From NCBI GenBank assembly GCA_030686995.1, contig CM060691.1, positions 90,207,055 through 90,271,054 on the forward strand: 64,000 nt of DNA, written 5' to 3'. The notes below the pieces were generated by a model. That model ran no database searches. It saw nothing but the letters and a program-made list of their open reading frames with translations, and was not told where the DNA came from. The position numbers and the translations under genes are program-made. This DNA is from Artemisia argyi. Lineage: Eukaryota > Streptophyta > Magnoliopsida > Asterales > Asteraceae. This document shows positions 43,719-55,778 of this stretch, one piece after another (the stretch's first letter is position 1; each line of letters starts with the position of its first letter).

Positions 43719-45710
43719 TGTACCCTATCCCGAGAAGCTTTAGCCACCTTTCTGCGTGACTACCCCATACTCAAACAATATAAGGTCATGCTTCCGAATA
43801 AAGATCAAAGCATATATGATGCCCCGAAAGGGTATGTAGGGCTTTACACACACGCATTTACTCGGTCTAACCTACGAATACCCCTCCATCCTCTATTATT
43901 AGAGTTATTGCAATATTATGAGGTACATATATCGTGATTTAACCCATTCGGTCTTGCCAAACTCACTACTTATATAGTGATGTAAGGCGTATGGATATGA
44001 GCCAACCTTGACTGTGTTTCGAGGTTTCCTCAATTTATGCCCTGGTGGCGATTGGTTAACTTTGTCTAAGAGAGGAGAGCTAGATGTTCCTGTCTTAATA
44101 ACAAAACCTTTCACGAATATCACGAACTGGAAAGGGAAGTTCTTTTATATTCAAAATGCAATCATACCTCCACAATATCCAGCCCTTCTAAATGAATCCT
44201 TCTGTTTTGACCGCAAGAAATTTAATGATCAATTGCCATGCAACATTCGTACTGATCCACTCTACCAGCGTCTTGCTCGCTACCCTGTGGATGTCCAAAC
44301 CTTTCTGGAGCCCATTCTTTATATGGCAGGCATCATTGATCATTGGGAGGGGTCTCCTCTGGAGCCTGAGATAGAATGTGATGGACAGAGTATGTAAACA
44401 TATCAATTTATTTAAAATAAATAACTCAGCTGATGATATTTATGCGTTTTTTTGTTTTGCAGATATGGCCTTTCAAAATTTCGTTGTTTCCGGTGGTGCG
44501 AAAGAGGTTAGCTTCCTTCCCAGAGAGCCAAAGGATCTCAGCTACGGAATTGGTTCTCCTTCCGTATCTATGAATAATAACTTTAATGGTTTCACTGTTG
44601 AGGTCGAAGCCACGGCATTGGTTCCTTTGAACACAGAGGAAAATCCCTTGGTAGTGGAGGATATTGTTGATTCGGACGATCATCCATCAGATGATATCCA
44701 GATTAGCATTGCTGGCTCCTCCGGTATAGGTAGCAGGGTGCGTGAAAGGAAAGGAACCAGTGCGAAGGATCTGAAGCCTTTCCCCAAAAGGAAGCTGGAC
44801 ATACCCATCCCTACCTCAAGGATTGTGAAGCAAAAGGAATCCCATAGAAAGGCTATTGTGTCCACGGTTTCGGAGAATCCAGAGGATGAAGACATTCATG
44901 GTAAGAAAATTTTGATAGAACCCTATGATTGTTATACTCAACCATATCTAATTATCAAATGCTATGCAGGGTTGTCCAATACCAAGGAGTTGCCAAATTC
45001 CTTTGCCTGTCGTCAACTGGTCGAAGGTGTCACGCCAGCAAGTTAAAAGCGGACACTTGATGATATGCCCCTTGAGAGGTAGTACGACCTCCACGACAAG
45101 AGCTATACATGACATGCCATTCTTGACAACCACCTCAACACACGGACAATAGAGTTGATTCAAACTGTCAAGAATGCCAAAGAAGAGTTGAGCATTGCTG
45201 TTGCTAGGGAGAAAAGTAGAGAACTACAGTATGCTGAGTTGGAGGCTAAGTGTGATAAGGTGACGAAGGATCTTGAAAAGAACCCTGTCGTGCAGGACCT
45301 TCGAGTTAATGCCATGAAGCTTGCCAGTCAACTTAAGGAAGTACAAATTGAGTGTGGAAAGCTCAAATTAGAGGGGTAAAAAATAATTGGGTTAAAAGAG
45401 AGGCTCAAGACGCTGGATTCCAAATGCGAAATTCTTGAAGTCGAAAAGACTAGACTTTTGTCGCAGGAGGCTAAGATTAAAGAAGAGGTGGATGGTTTGG
45501 TCCTGCGATGCCAAGATCTTCAGAAGGAAAGCGCCGAGGTTATCTCAAAGGTTGTCCTGTATATTTCCATGGAGTTGTACCATAGCGATGAGGTTGGGAA
45601 GGTCATAGCCGATTTGGTGAATGTTATGATCTATCATGGTAAATGTTCAACTTTGGAGGAAGTAGCTGCAACCGGGGAACCCGTAATATTGTCAAAAGTA
45701 AAATATTATC
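43719..45710 (+). pseudogene. 'Putative gypsy type transposon' (Transposase_28-like) gene, decayed and interrupted
   Basis: Readable exons at about 43719-44389, 44463-44900 and 44970-45710 have plausible GT/AG introns. The text LSREALATFLRDYPILKQYK, APKGYVGLYTHAFTRSNLR, LTVFRGFLNLCPGGDWLTLS, WKGKFFYIQNAIIPPQYPAL, then an acidic/basic linker and a coiled coil ending SAEVISKVVLYISMELYHSD and EEVAATGEPVILSKVK matches a family very abundant in Asteraceae, whose N-terminus is the PF04195-type domain. Damage: TGA at 43933-43935, a frame change near 43981, and TAA, TAG, TGA and TAA in exon 3. The start codon may be broken too (ATG-T-ACC at 43718). It ends where an LTR begins at 45711. The biological role of the family is not established. 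Confidence 0.65.
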
Positions 45711-46177
45711 TGTAACAACCGTGGTTTTGGCAGGTTAGTTTGACTGATAGTCTTGACTCGGTTGACGTTTGTTTGGTGTGTCCTAGGTGTTTGGAGTGAT
45801 ATAAGTGTGATATAGGTGAGTTTTAGCACTAAATCCCTTTGCGTAAGTGGTTTTATTGTGATTTGGAAAGTTTGTAATTTGGGAAAGTTCATTTTGATCA
45901 CCTTTGTGGTGTAGAAATGACTTGTGTAGTTTTTGGTGTTTTTGCGTAACGAGTCTTCGTTCAAGTATTTGAGCGTTAGCAAGTTACGAGGAGTTTGTTT
46001 TTATGAGTTATGTTTCAAAAAGAGTGTGAAATTCTATTTTTGGAAACTTTATTTTTGGAAATGATATTTTTTCGGGTTGTCGTAAAAACTGAGGTTTATC
46101 ACGTAAGACGCTAGGATTAGTTACGGGCATTTATAAAATATGAAAAGTATGAGGTTTTGAGTGTAATAAATTAATTT

Positions 46178-46181
<4 letters not shown>

Positions 46182-46254
<73 letters not shown>
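46182..46254. repeat. (TA)n microsatellite, about 36 units
   Basis: Uninterrupted alternating TA inside the element B LTR, likely length-variable. The apparent Ile/Tyr ORF across it is an artefact. Confidence 0.95.
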
Positions 46255-46258
<4 letters not shown>

Positions 46259-47690
46259 GATATATATATGTATAAAAATCGGCTAGAGGGATTTTAGGGG
46301 AAAAAGGAAACCCAATTTGAGTCCAAATATGACTCTTATGCCCAAGGAATCCTATCCAAACCCAAACAAGCCCAACCTCCAACCCATATTACCCCACAAA
46401 CGACCCAAACCCCCTATTTTCTGTAAATTATGGTCGACCAAGAGAGAAAAAGAAGGAGAAAACTTTAGGGTTTTGTTTTTGAAGCCAAAATCAAGAATCA
46501 ATGTAAAATCCTTAAAACCTATGTTCAATTAATTGATTAATTATTGGTATTCATGTAATATTAAGTATGATGGATATAGGGTTTGTAAGTTTCTGTAAAT
46601 TAATAGAGTAAAACATGTTGGGATCATTAGTTGTTAATAATATGGTAATTGGTTAAGAGAATTGAGTGTAAAACGCTTTAGATTACGTGTTAGGGTTTGG
46701 ACAGAAAACTATGGCTGTAAAGATGTGAGTGTAAATAACAGATGGTGAAGTGTTAAGTCACGAATTTTAGGTCTAAATTGAAATTTAATGAAAGAGATTT
46801 CCAAAAAGTCCAGCCACGTTCGATTTTAAGGTCGGGAAGTCGGTCTTTTAATTTTTCTTTGTTAAGGTGTCAAAGCTGTCAAACCGGGACAGATTTTGGG
46901 TAAAAGTTTGAGGGTGTCATGTGGTTGTAAAAGTGGTATTTTGACTAGGCCTTCTGGAATAGTTAAGTATTAGGTTATATTAGACTACCACGAAAAGTAT
47001 TCGCAATAAAAACTTGTGGAAGTATTTATTTAAAATTGAAACTTTTTGGCGTGCGTTCAGATCCGAATTTGAGTAGTTGACAAGTTTGAATTTCTTATGA
47101 GTATTTGTGTGTGTTATTGGTCCATGGCCTTCTGGGATTAGCTTCTATGCTTATGAGAGACCGTGGTGAATTTTTGGTGTGAGTTGTTGAGCTTTATTTG
47201 TCGTGATTTTATGTGGGCTAATGTACCCAAAAATTCTGCGTTTTCTGATTTTAAGAGTGCAAGGGATTTAGTGAGTATTAAGTTATGGTAGTGGTTAGTG
47301 TGGTGTATAGGAGATCCATGGTGGGTCATATGAGTCTTAGACATCCATCATATGTGTATTACATGGGTTGTAGCTTTTAGCTTGACCTTGTGTAATGTGG
47401 ATTATTTTTGTGTGCTATAGATTGTGAGTGTTTTTGTGGAAGCTGCGGAGTTTAAGGTGAGTTCATAGTCCCATATTTTTACTTGTTTTAAACTTGGGAT
47501 GGGAATGATGCTTGTCTTAAATGATTTTAATTACTGTGATTATGTGTATGGTGTTAAAAAGCTTGGACTTTTAATGTTATCGTATTTATGCTATATGTGA
47601 ACGGTAATGATATGTTGTGGGATAACTGTGTGGTTCAATTGGGAGGGTGCTTACCCTGTTGCTCGCGCATGCGACCTAATTGTGTTTAAT

Positions 47691-47796
47691 GGGATCGGAG
47701 GACACGAGCCGTCCTGATGTTGTAATTATTGTGGGATCGGAGGACACGAGCCGTCCTATTGTAATCATTGTGGGATCGGAGGACACGAGCCGTCCT
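47691..47796 (+). repeat. Three 25-bp units in the element B LTR
   Basis: Identical 25-bp copies start at 47691, 47733 and 47772 with related spacers. Each holds AGGACACGAGCCGTCCT, able to form a 5-bp stem (AGGAC/GTCCT). Confidence 0.9.
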
Positions 47797-48230
47797 GATG
47801 TTGCCTTATGTGTGATGTTGCCTAGTAATATATGTAGCTTACATGATAACTATAATTATTTGTCCAGCTATATTTTGTAATCACAGTGATTTTGGTTGCC
47901 TTGTGTGTTGAGTCTCAAACCTATGAATCTCACCAACGTAATGTTGACATTTTAAGCATCATTTTCAGGTGAGCTTTCTAAGGATAAGATAGAAGGATGA
48001 GATTAGACGAGACCCTAGTTGCATTGGAAGTGGTTTATCATCTATGCTTGGATTTTTGGATTGTTTTGGATTATGTTTATCATGTTGTTCTTTTCGGGTA
48101 TTGTTATGACACTTTGTGTCTATACTTTGCCATTTTTATTGCATGTAGTTATTTTCTATATAGACACCATGTGTTGTGATGATATCCATGAAGTTACACG
48201 CTCGCGTTTCCGCCTTAGCGGGGTGTGACA

Positions 48231-48620
48231 GATTGGTATCAGAGCCTTGGTTATAGAGAATTAGGTAGTTTAACCTAGACTATAGCCTAGGAGTCCTTCA
48301 TATAGTTGCATTTAGGATCTATGTGTAAGTATAGTATTTTATATGTCTATTTTTCCTATATTTATGAGATGTTTTATTGAGTTTCGGACGTCTATTCTAT
48401 TCCCTATACGTAGTATTGTATATATCGACTTTATTATATCGTCTTCCGTGCGTAAGATGCTTCGTTGGACAACCGTTGTCGCTATCGGATGCGAGAGAAG
48501 TGGTAGGATAAAGCGGACTAACCGCAGAATCCGAGTTCCCGATAGCATGTATCTAAGTTCGTACAAGGAGAGGACGTTTATGGGAAACGTTGGTGGAGAA
48601 GAAGTGGAGAGGTTTGGAAC
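48231..48620 (+). other. Internal start of element B with primer binding site
   Basis: TGGTATCAGAGCC (48234-48246) pairs with initiator Met tRNA. The rest includes an open stretch from 48343 without recognised motifs. It is cut at 48621 by the next LTR. Confidence 0.6.
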
Positions 48621-49709
48621 TGTAACAATTCGCATTTTCAGATTAATTACTATTCCCGGGAAATTTCACTATTCACTTTTACTATTCATTTTTCCTGAAA
48701 TTTGATTTTTGTTTCTTGGCCTCGAGTGATAAATCATTTCCATAGCAAATTAAAAGTTTGACACTCATCAGATCATTTTCGTGAAAGTTATTAAGGAATT
48801 ACATGTTTTAGGGTAAAACGTCATTCAAAAATTCTACGCACAACGAAACTCGACCGCGTTAAGTGACCCCGCATCAGAAAAATGTTTAGTACTCTCATGA
48901 TTAATTAGAGAATTAATCATGACTGAGAAAAATATGACCAAATAAACCTCGGCCGTGAAAAATAGGAATTCTCGTTTTTAAGCACTTTTACTTAGCCGTA
49001 ACCTTAGCCTATACCTGCACCGTGTTTCTAAGACAATTTGAGTTTTTACATTTTTGGAATAAGTCAACATATTTTTCCCTCCTCCTTTGACCAAAAATCA
49101 TTCCTTGATTTTATAAATCATTCCTTGATTTTCAGGCTTACGGTTATAAGTTTAAAGACATTAAATACCAACCGACACTAGACAGAGCCCAGCCTAGACA
49201 TTATAAGCCATTTTAAGTCATTAGTATCCTATTAGAAAAGTTACATTTTACTTTTCTCAATTTTACGCAACTTTCGTACGTTTTACGTATTACGCGTTTT
49301 AGACCCGTGTTTCCAGTTTTAGCAGGGTTTGAGCACCCCAATAGAATCTACCACTCATTTTATATTTTATTATGGAGTATATTGATAAGTTCTAGCATAT
49401 TTATAAGTTTCATATTTTTAGGATACCCGGTTTTACGTTTCGTGACTTAACAACTTACGGTTAGCATTTTACGGGTCCAAAACTAGCTCCATAAGTAGGA
49501 TAATATCAACCAAGACCAAGTCACTCCCCCTTATCCATCTTGAACCGCCTCTAGGGGGGGGGGGAATCAGCCCATGTGGCTTAATCTCATGACTTTAGCC
49601 TTAAGATGTTAACAAGTGTCTAAACTTCCATGCTAAGTTTCCTAATCCTAAACTTGGTCACCAAGTTTAGGCACCTTCCTAGGAGCTTTCCTAACCTCCC
49701 CATTCATAC

Positions 49710-49717
49710 TATAAAAG
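49710..49717 (+). promoter_or_regulatory. TATA box in the element C LTR
   Basis: TATAAAAG in CATACTATAAAAGCAAGC, followed about 30 bases on by a C/A-rich likely transcript start. Confidence 0.6.
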
Positions 49718-50430
49718 CAAGCTCATTCCTTCCTTTCTTCATAATCAAAACGCCACACCATTAATCCCTAGCACCATGATCCTTTGATCTTCAATATACA
49801 AGTTACACTACAAAGTTCAAGGTCTTAGTATTCTCTACCTAGTTCTTAAGTTTATTTGGTGATTCCATGGATGAATTAGGAGCTACACAAGGTTACTAGG
49901 GCTGAAGTTAAATGTTTTTCACAAGGTCTATATCAAGGCTAGCAAGGGTTTCAAGAGTTGTGGTGAAGGGTTTACAAGCATGGGTTTAGTGTCCTAGTTT
50001 CATACTTGACTTCCTTTCTTTAGAAAGCCAAAAGTTGTAAGCAAACCCTATTACACTTTCTTGCTCAATATCATTTTCATGATTATTATGTTTCTTTCAT
50101 GCTATATATGGTCTTTGTATTATGTTCATGATGTATAAAAACTAGTAAAACAAGTTATGGAAACTATATATTAACTTATGTTATTTAAACAAGTAAACTA
50201 GTGACTTTTATGGAGAACCACGACCAAAATAGTATAACTATGATATTTGACACTTACTTACTGTTAAAGAGGACTTAACAAGGAAAATATAGCAATTTGA
50301 ATCACCCAAAACGAGTACACGAGTCAAAAGATACGGCCAAAAGAAGTTAGCAAAACCAAAACGCCGAAACTGCCGATACCTACTGTTTTGCAATCTGACC
50401 ATTTTAAAAGTGGCCCTTCTGGTCCGATTC

Positions 50431-50897
50431 TGTTGATCCCAGTTGAGCTTAAACAATCTTGTATAGAAGTTAACTTGATTAAACACTTAAGCTAATATGC
50501 GGAATGTAAAAGCTTAACTTAAGAAGAATAATGATTCACTTTCAACACTTCAATATTATTAATACGAGCACTCAACAATGCTAGGGTTTTACAACCTTGA
50601 AGTGAATAATAATACGTACGTAAACTAACCCTAGGATCCTCCTTTTATAGACTGAGGAATCCTACTAGGTTTACAATACCTTTCTCTACACGATAGGAAT
50701 ATTCTAGATAAATATAATATTTACACAATCTATTCTATATTTATCTAAACTGTTTACATCCTTATCCCATCAGCAGTAGATTCTGTCAGCAGCATTTAAC
50801 CTCAGCAGCACTTTGATATTAGCAGCAGAATCATTACCACTAGCAGCAGTTTCATTCACAGCAACAGTTTCACTTAGCAGCAGTTTGAAACCCAACA
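50431..50897 (-). repeat. 3' LTR of copia 2 (467 bp)
   Basis: TGTTGATCCCAG...ACCCAACA. About 50765-50890 is rich in CAGCAG-type units. The minus-strand tract TTTAGGAGAGGAT (50898-50910) next to it is the polypurine tract. Confidence 0.95.
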
Positions 50898-50910
50898 ATC
50901 CTCTCCTAAA
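50898..50910 (-). promoter_or_regulatory. Polypurine tract of copia 2
   Basis: TTTAGGAGAGGAT on the minus strand, immediately before the 3' LTR; one base different from that of copia 1 (TTTAGGGGAGGAT). Confidence 0.8.
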
Positions 50911-50960
50911 CTTATTATTTATTTCTAAATAAGTAAGTTTCTTTTAAGCTCAGTTAATCA

Positions 50961-53900
50961 CTAGGAGGATGCTTCCAAACACTTCAAACCTTGAGAATTC
51001 AGTTGATCAAATATCTTCTTATACTTTGACAGCAAATTAAATGCCTGATCATCAGAATCATAGTCTTTCTGCAACTTAAGTGATCTATCACCATTAACCA
51101 TCTGATTGACAATATTCCAGTATCTTACCACTGGGTAATCTTTTTCAGCTAGCATATACAAAGTAATTGGTCCAATCTCTAGCATATGAACTCCAGAATC
51201 TTGAAAGAGTCTCCATTTTCTTACTTTGTATTCTACTATCTCTGTCCATTCAGAATCATCCAATGAAGGTTCATACATAAGTTTTAGAGCTCTCCATAGA
51301 ACATTATCGGTCATAGTTATGATATGATCAATTTGATCTTTCTCATACTTTTTACCATCAAACTTCTCTGCTCCAAACTTTGCCTTGTATAACTTCCACA
51401 AGTCATCAACATCCTCTCTATCAAAGTAGTATAGCATCTGTTGAAATCTAAGAAACCTGTGAGTTTTTCCATCAGATCTCTCAATATCATGAAATGCTCC
51501 AATATTAGTTTCATATCATGTAGTTACTTTGATAATAGGATATTTGACTCCTATTGGTTTGGCATCAACCACTTCAGGATCTTCCATCTTGCCAACCATA
51601 GTGCAAACCTTCAATTGTTCTTTTAAATGCTCAGGAGGAATATGATCACAATCATTCTTGAACTAATCTCCTTCTGGCTTAGAACTGCTTTCTTCCCCTG
51701 TTTTCCTTTTCTTCTTTGCAAATGATTTATGAACTACACCTTTTCTTTTACCACTTTGCACAGAAGAAGTAGTCTTAGCTGCATCATCAAACTGCTTAAC
51801 AACATCAACTTCTTGAACATACCCTGCTTCAACTACTTTTTCAGGTACCAACTTCTTGTTCATCTGAGCAATTTGTTCCAAATCCTCAGCACATCCCATA
51901 GAATAAAAAATATCTGTTCTCCTCTTAGCTTGTTGATATAAGTCAAAAACTTCTTTATCAGAATAAGGTTTCAACTATACCAATGTCCATCCAGCCATAT
52001 TCTTTAGATACCTTTCATATTCTCTTCTTTATTGTTTAACAGTTGGACCTTTAAGTATCTTTATCTTTCTTCTAGCAGTAGCATTTTCTTTTCTCTTCTT
52101 TGTAGTAAACTCTCTTAACCAAGATGGCACATCAAAAGTTGAAACTTCATTTTCTTCAATCTTGATCAGCTTATTGAGTTCAATATCATCATTTATTCTG
52201 ATCTTCTCATTTATCCATTCATCATACCTCTTTAAGTCTTCAGCCTCTTTCTCAGCTAACTGTTGATTTTCCATGTTAATCAACTCTTGTGCTCTAAGTG
52301 CAGCAGCTGTATCATGTTCAACTTGTAATGCCTTTGGCCGAGACTCAAAAGGTACATCAGTAAAATCAATCCCCTTATACATAATCCTTGGTTTTTCAAC
52401 TTGCTTGCCCTTGCCTTTATCAGTAGAAGATGAAGAAATAACCTTCTTTTGTTGGGCAGCAGGTTCTTTAATAACAATCCCTTTTTCAGGTTTTCTAGGT
52501 GCTGATGATGTGATTGTTGTTGTTGTTTGTTGTGATAGTGAAGAAGTTGATAATGGGGTAGTCTTTTTGCTCAACAATACCATAGCTTCAGCAGCAGCAT
52601 TGTCACCAGACCCAACAGCAGAGTCTTGTGCATCAGCAGATCCACTAGCAGCAGAATTAGTAAGATCCTTAGCAGTAGATTCTTAAGCAGCAGAGTCAAG
52701 ACTTTTGTTTTTCACCAAATCTCCCAACTTCATCAATGTTTCACCCATCAACCCTGTTACCTTCACTAATTGCTCAGGCTCCAAAGTATTAAGTTGTTCT
52801 ACCACCTTTTCTTGAGTAGCAATCACTTTTTCCATAACATCCTCATTCCCTGATTTATCAGTAACCACAAAATTTTCAGCATCCTGAGGACTTTCAACAT
52901 CCATATCACCAATCACTGGAGCCTCCCCTGAAACCATTTCATCATTCATACCCATAGCACTATCATCAATCTTTTCCAAATTTGCCTCCCCTGAACCCAT
53001 TGCCTCTTCATTCCTCCCCTGTTTGGAAGCATCCTCTTCCAAGTGAGTAGAGACATCAGGAGAACTAACAATCTGAGAAGTGCCGACTTTCTTCAATCTT
53101 TTCAAAGAGGTTGAAGATCTTGATTTCTGAAAGTTCTTAATCTGTTTTTGCAATTTGGTGATAGTCTTGCCCTGATCAGCAACAACAGATGAGAGACTAA
53201 GAACTTTGTCCTCCAATGTAGTACATTTCACCCCCAAGTTGGTACAAGTAACCGTCAATTCCTGAATGAGTTTCATAATAGTCTCATCACTTCGACCTGT
53301 GTTACCTGGTCCGAGAGGTGAATCATGGACATTGTCATCATGTACAAGAGTTTCCGTCAATTCATTGGTCACTGGCCTGTCCTCATCACTTCGACCTGTG
53401 TAACCTGGTCCGAGAGGTGAATCTTGGGACATAAACTCAGTATCAAGCCTAGTTTGATCAGCTGAGCCCCCTGTATTTGCCATTTGGCTAGGGTTACCAT
53501 CCTGAGAATTTGATTCAGAAGAATCATCATCTCTAGATGTTGCCTTGGTTTGGGTCTTAATGATGTTATCACTATCCTGCTCTGCTGCTAAGCTAGAAGC
53601 AGTAGTGACAGCCCTTGCCAACATGTCCTCTCCATCACCTAGGACAGCCTCATCTGGTACAGCCATACTAACACTATCCTGAGGTAGATCAGTGTTCTTT
53701 TTGGTTTTCCTACGGGTATAGAGTATTTTAGGTTGTGTAGCAGATGCAGTAAAATTGGGTGTGTGATGGGAGTCAGAGGGATTTCCTGATCCTTCACCCT
53801 GATTATTTTGCACAAGTTGCACCATGTAAGGTGTAAGATTTGTATGTGTGCCTGAAAAACTTTTACCATGTTTAACCAAGAAAGTAAAGGTTTTAGAAAC

Positions 53901-54566
53901 CAATTTTGGAGCATTATAGGTAGCAACATGTCCTCTAAACGTTGTAAGTTGATTTTGAACAAAGAGTTGTATAAACCTTGGATAAAGCAAATAGGAACCA
54001 GACTCTTTAACACTTTGAAACATCCCTTCCAATATCATTCTAGAAAAATTGAATGGTTGACCTTTGCTTAAGCATACCATTGCAGAAGCAATAGTAGTAC
54101 TAAACTCATGCCATCCAGATGTTTTAGGACTCAAACAATGAAGGAGAAGATGTACCAAAAACTTGTATTGAGGACAGAGAAGAGATTTTTGAAATTTTAA
54201 ATTTGTATGATTCCCCTCATATCCCAAATCTTTGAACCCAGCAAAAATAGCAGAATTGGCAAGACAAGTGGTCTCTGTATCATCATCTAAGAGAAGGGTT
54301 TCTCGTATTAATGATTCAGTTACACGAACCTTTTGCCCATCTACTAAGGCACTAACATATTTTTCCCCATTCATAGTTTTGATTTTAGCGGTAAGCCAAA
54401 ACTGTTTGATGTGGGAAGCAAATATTGTAGGATTCACAGTGAGTGCATACCTAAGAGAAGTAGCATTCAAAAATTTTACCATGTCTGTGAAATCTTCATT
54501 AACTGATTCTGCATCAAGAACGACCACACTGTTGTGTTGCTTTGCCCAGGAACGAACGCAATCCAT
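50961..54566 (-). pseudogene. Env-like accessory ORF of copia 2, five in-frame stops
   Basis: One frame of 1201 codons runs from the ATG at 54566 to the TAG at 50961. Stops inside it: TAA 52683-52685, TAA 52029-52031, TAG 51975-51977, TAG 51663-51665, TGA 51516-51518; no frameshift. The N-terminal domain (VKFLNATSLRYALTVNPTIF, HIKQFWLTAKIKTMNGEKY) and the C-terminal domain (DREDVDDLWKLYKAKFG, LKLMYEPSLDDSEW, YMLAEKDYP) match a protein common in Asteraceae genomes and often misnamed synaptobrevin/longin-like. Between them are a Ser/Thr-rich linker and coiled coils. It starts about 190 bp after a minus-strand TATA (54758-54764). Only the first 627 codons could be made. Role unknown. Confidence 0.8.
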
Positions 54567-54981
54567 GAGTTAGGGTTTAGGGAAATTGGGAATAATTGAC
54601 TTTGAGAAAAATGGAGTGTTAGGGTTTGTGATAACTTCAATTTGAAACATGAGAAAACCAATTAGGAAGATCAATTAGGTTTTAAACTGATTGAAGAAGT
54701 TACACATCCCACCCTTACACTTTCAACCGTAGCAGCACAATAACACTAGCAGCAGAGTTATATAACTAGCAGCAGAGTGAAATAATCCAGCAGCAGAGTT
54801 GACAAAATAAGCTTGGTCAAAAAGTCAAGAATCCTCAGCAATTAATGTGATGATATTCCGTAATCCCTATAAAAACGGACTAAATATTTTCCCTAAATCA
54901 TCACTATCAAACCCTAATCGCAATCAAAACGCCAATCAACCAAATCAAAACTTCAATTCACCCAAATCAAATCAAATAATC
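54567..54981. promoter_or_regulatory. Divergent promoter-like region between env-like ORF and antisense ORF
   Basis: Plus strand: TATAAAAA at 54868-54875, 107 bases before the ATG at 54982. Minus strand: TATATAA at 54758-54764 inside the palindrome GTTATATAAC. Between and beside them are three to four CTAGCAGCAGAGT-type motifs about 20 bp apart (54730-54800). The leader after the plus-strand TATA is C/A-rich, like a plant 5' UTR. Confidence 0.5.
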
Positions 54982-55458
54982 ATGAAATCAACACCTGAAA
55001 TCATCAATATCTCATCCGATTCATCATCTGAAGATGAAACCCCTTTTGAAACATATGTGCCTCCCTTCCGTCCTCCTCATAATGGTTGTAGAACCAAAGA
55101 GCAAGCCAAAAAGAGAAAGCATGATCTCCCTCTGTTCAAAGATCTTCTTCATTTGAATCAAACCCCAAGCACTTCCAGAGGTAAAGCTGTGATGTCCCCT
55201 GAGTCTCCATTGTCTTCAGAATCATTAGAAGACCCAGCTTGGATCCCTATCAGGCAACCATCTCCAAGGGAGCTTGTTTCCCCTTTCATCTACACTTCAT
55301 CAGATGAGGATGAGCCTCCAACTGAACCACCTTCCACTCCTGAGAGGCCACAATCATCAAGGCAAAGACCCAAGACATCCACCAAGACAAAGAAGACAAA
55401 CCCTCCTCTTCCTAAGGAGAGAAAGATTGTCCTTGGGCTTCCATGCCCTAGGAAGTGA
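54847..55458 (+). CDS. Antisense ORF within copia 2 (acidic, Ser/Pro-rich)
   Basis: 203 codons are open, but the TATA box at 54868 points to the ATG at 54982 (158 codons) as the real start. The protein begins MKSTPEIINISSDSSSEDE, has VPPFRPPHNG, a basic KKRKHD cluster, Ser/Pro-rich middle segments, an acidic SSDEDEPPTEPP stretch and a basic tail ending GLPCPRK. The IINI followed by Ser/Asp/Glu resembles a SUMO-interacting motif; that is inference. It lies between the 3' end of pol and the env-like ORF, transcribed against both. It is intact although its neighbours are broken. Antisense ORFs are known in Tat-type gypsy elements; I recall none with this layout in copia. Function unknown. Confidence 0.6.
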   Translation: MMIFRNPYKNGLNIFPKSSLSNPNRNQNANQPNQNFNSPKSNQIIMKSTPEIINISSDSSSEDETPFETYVPPFRPPHNGCRTKEQAKKRKHDLPLFKDLLHLNQTPSTSRGKAVMSPESPLSSESLEDPAWIPIRQPSPRELVSPFIYTSSDEDEPPTEPPSTPERPQSSRQRPKTSTKTKKTNPPLPKERKIVLGLPCPRK

Positions 55459-55778
55459 TGTAGTTGTAGATGTTAGTCTTTTGATTCCATCTTTTGTTGT
55501 TTTCTTTTGATGTGTGATCTCATGTACTTTGTTAGTGATGAATGAAAGATGTTTACTTCCTTGTGTTAATTCCTTGCAAATCATCAACTAACACCATTTG
55601 TGTACCTTCAAAATGTTAGACCAAACACCACAGAACAAACAAGTATATGTACTAGCAGTAGAGTTAGAAACAGCAGCATAGTACATTCCATCACAAACTT
55701 ATGCTTTAAGATAAGCAGCAGAGTAACAAGCAGCATAATTCCTTTACATACTTTTACAAAAACAAAGAGATAAGTTTT

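Larger units (their letters stand above)
45711..48230 (+). repeat. 5' LTR of element B (2520 bp)
   Basis: TGTAACAACCGTGG...GGGGTGTGACA. It contains a (TA)n microsatellite and three copies of a 25-bp unit. No ORF in it is supported. Confidence 0.7.
45711..48620 (+). mobile_element. Long-LTR element B (5' LTR and start of internal region)
   Basis: The LTR (45711-48230) has TGTAAC...GTGACA ends and is followed by TGGTATCAGAGCC. Only 390 bp of internal sequence follow before another LTR starts at 48621. The LTR shares with the other long LTRs in this window a segment around TCACCAAC-NNN-TGTTGACA, so a chromovirus-like identity is likely. It inserted into the Transposase_28-like gene. Confidence 0.7.

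Noticed and set aside
46176..46382. ORF of repeated Ile/Tyr
   Set aside because: Translation of the (TA)n microsatellite.
47680..47880. ORF with GSEDTSRPDV repeats
   Set aside because: Arises from the 25-bp LTR units, spaced 42 and 39 bp so in frame by chance; no start context.
49554..49564. Run of 11 G as possible G-quadruplex or PPT
   Set aside because: A single homopolymer without further G-tracts and not followed by an LTR end.
50961..54566. Synaptobrevin/longin-like function for the env-like ORF
   Set aside because: That label circulates in databases for this family, but no longin or SNARE motif is visible here.
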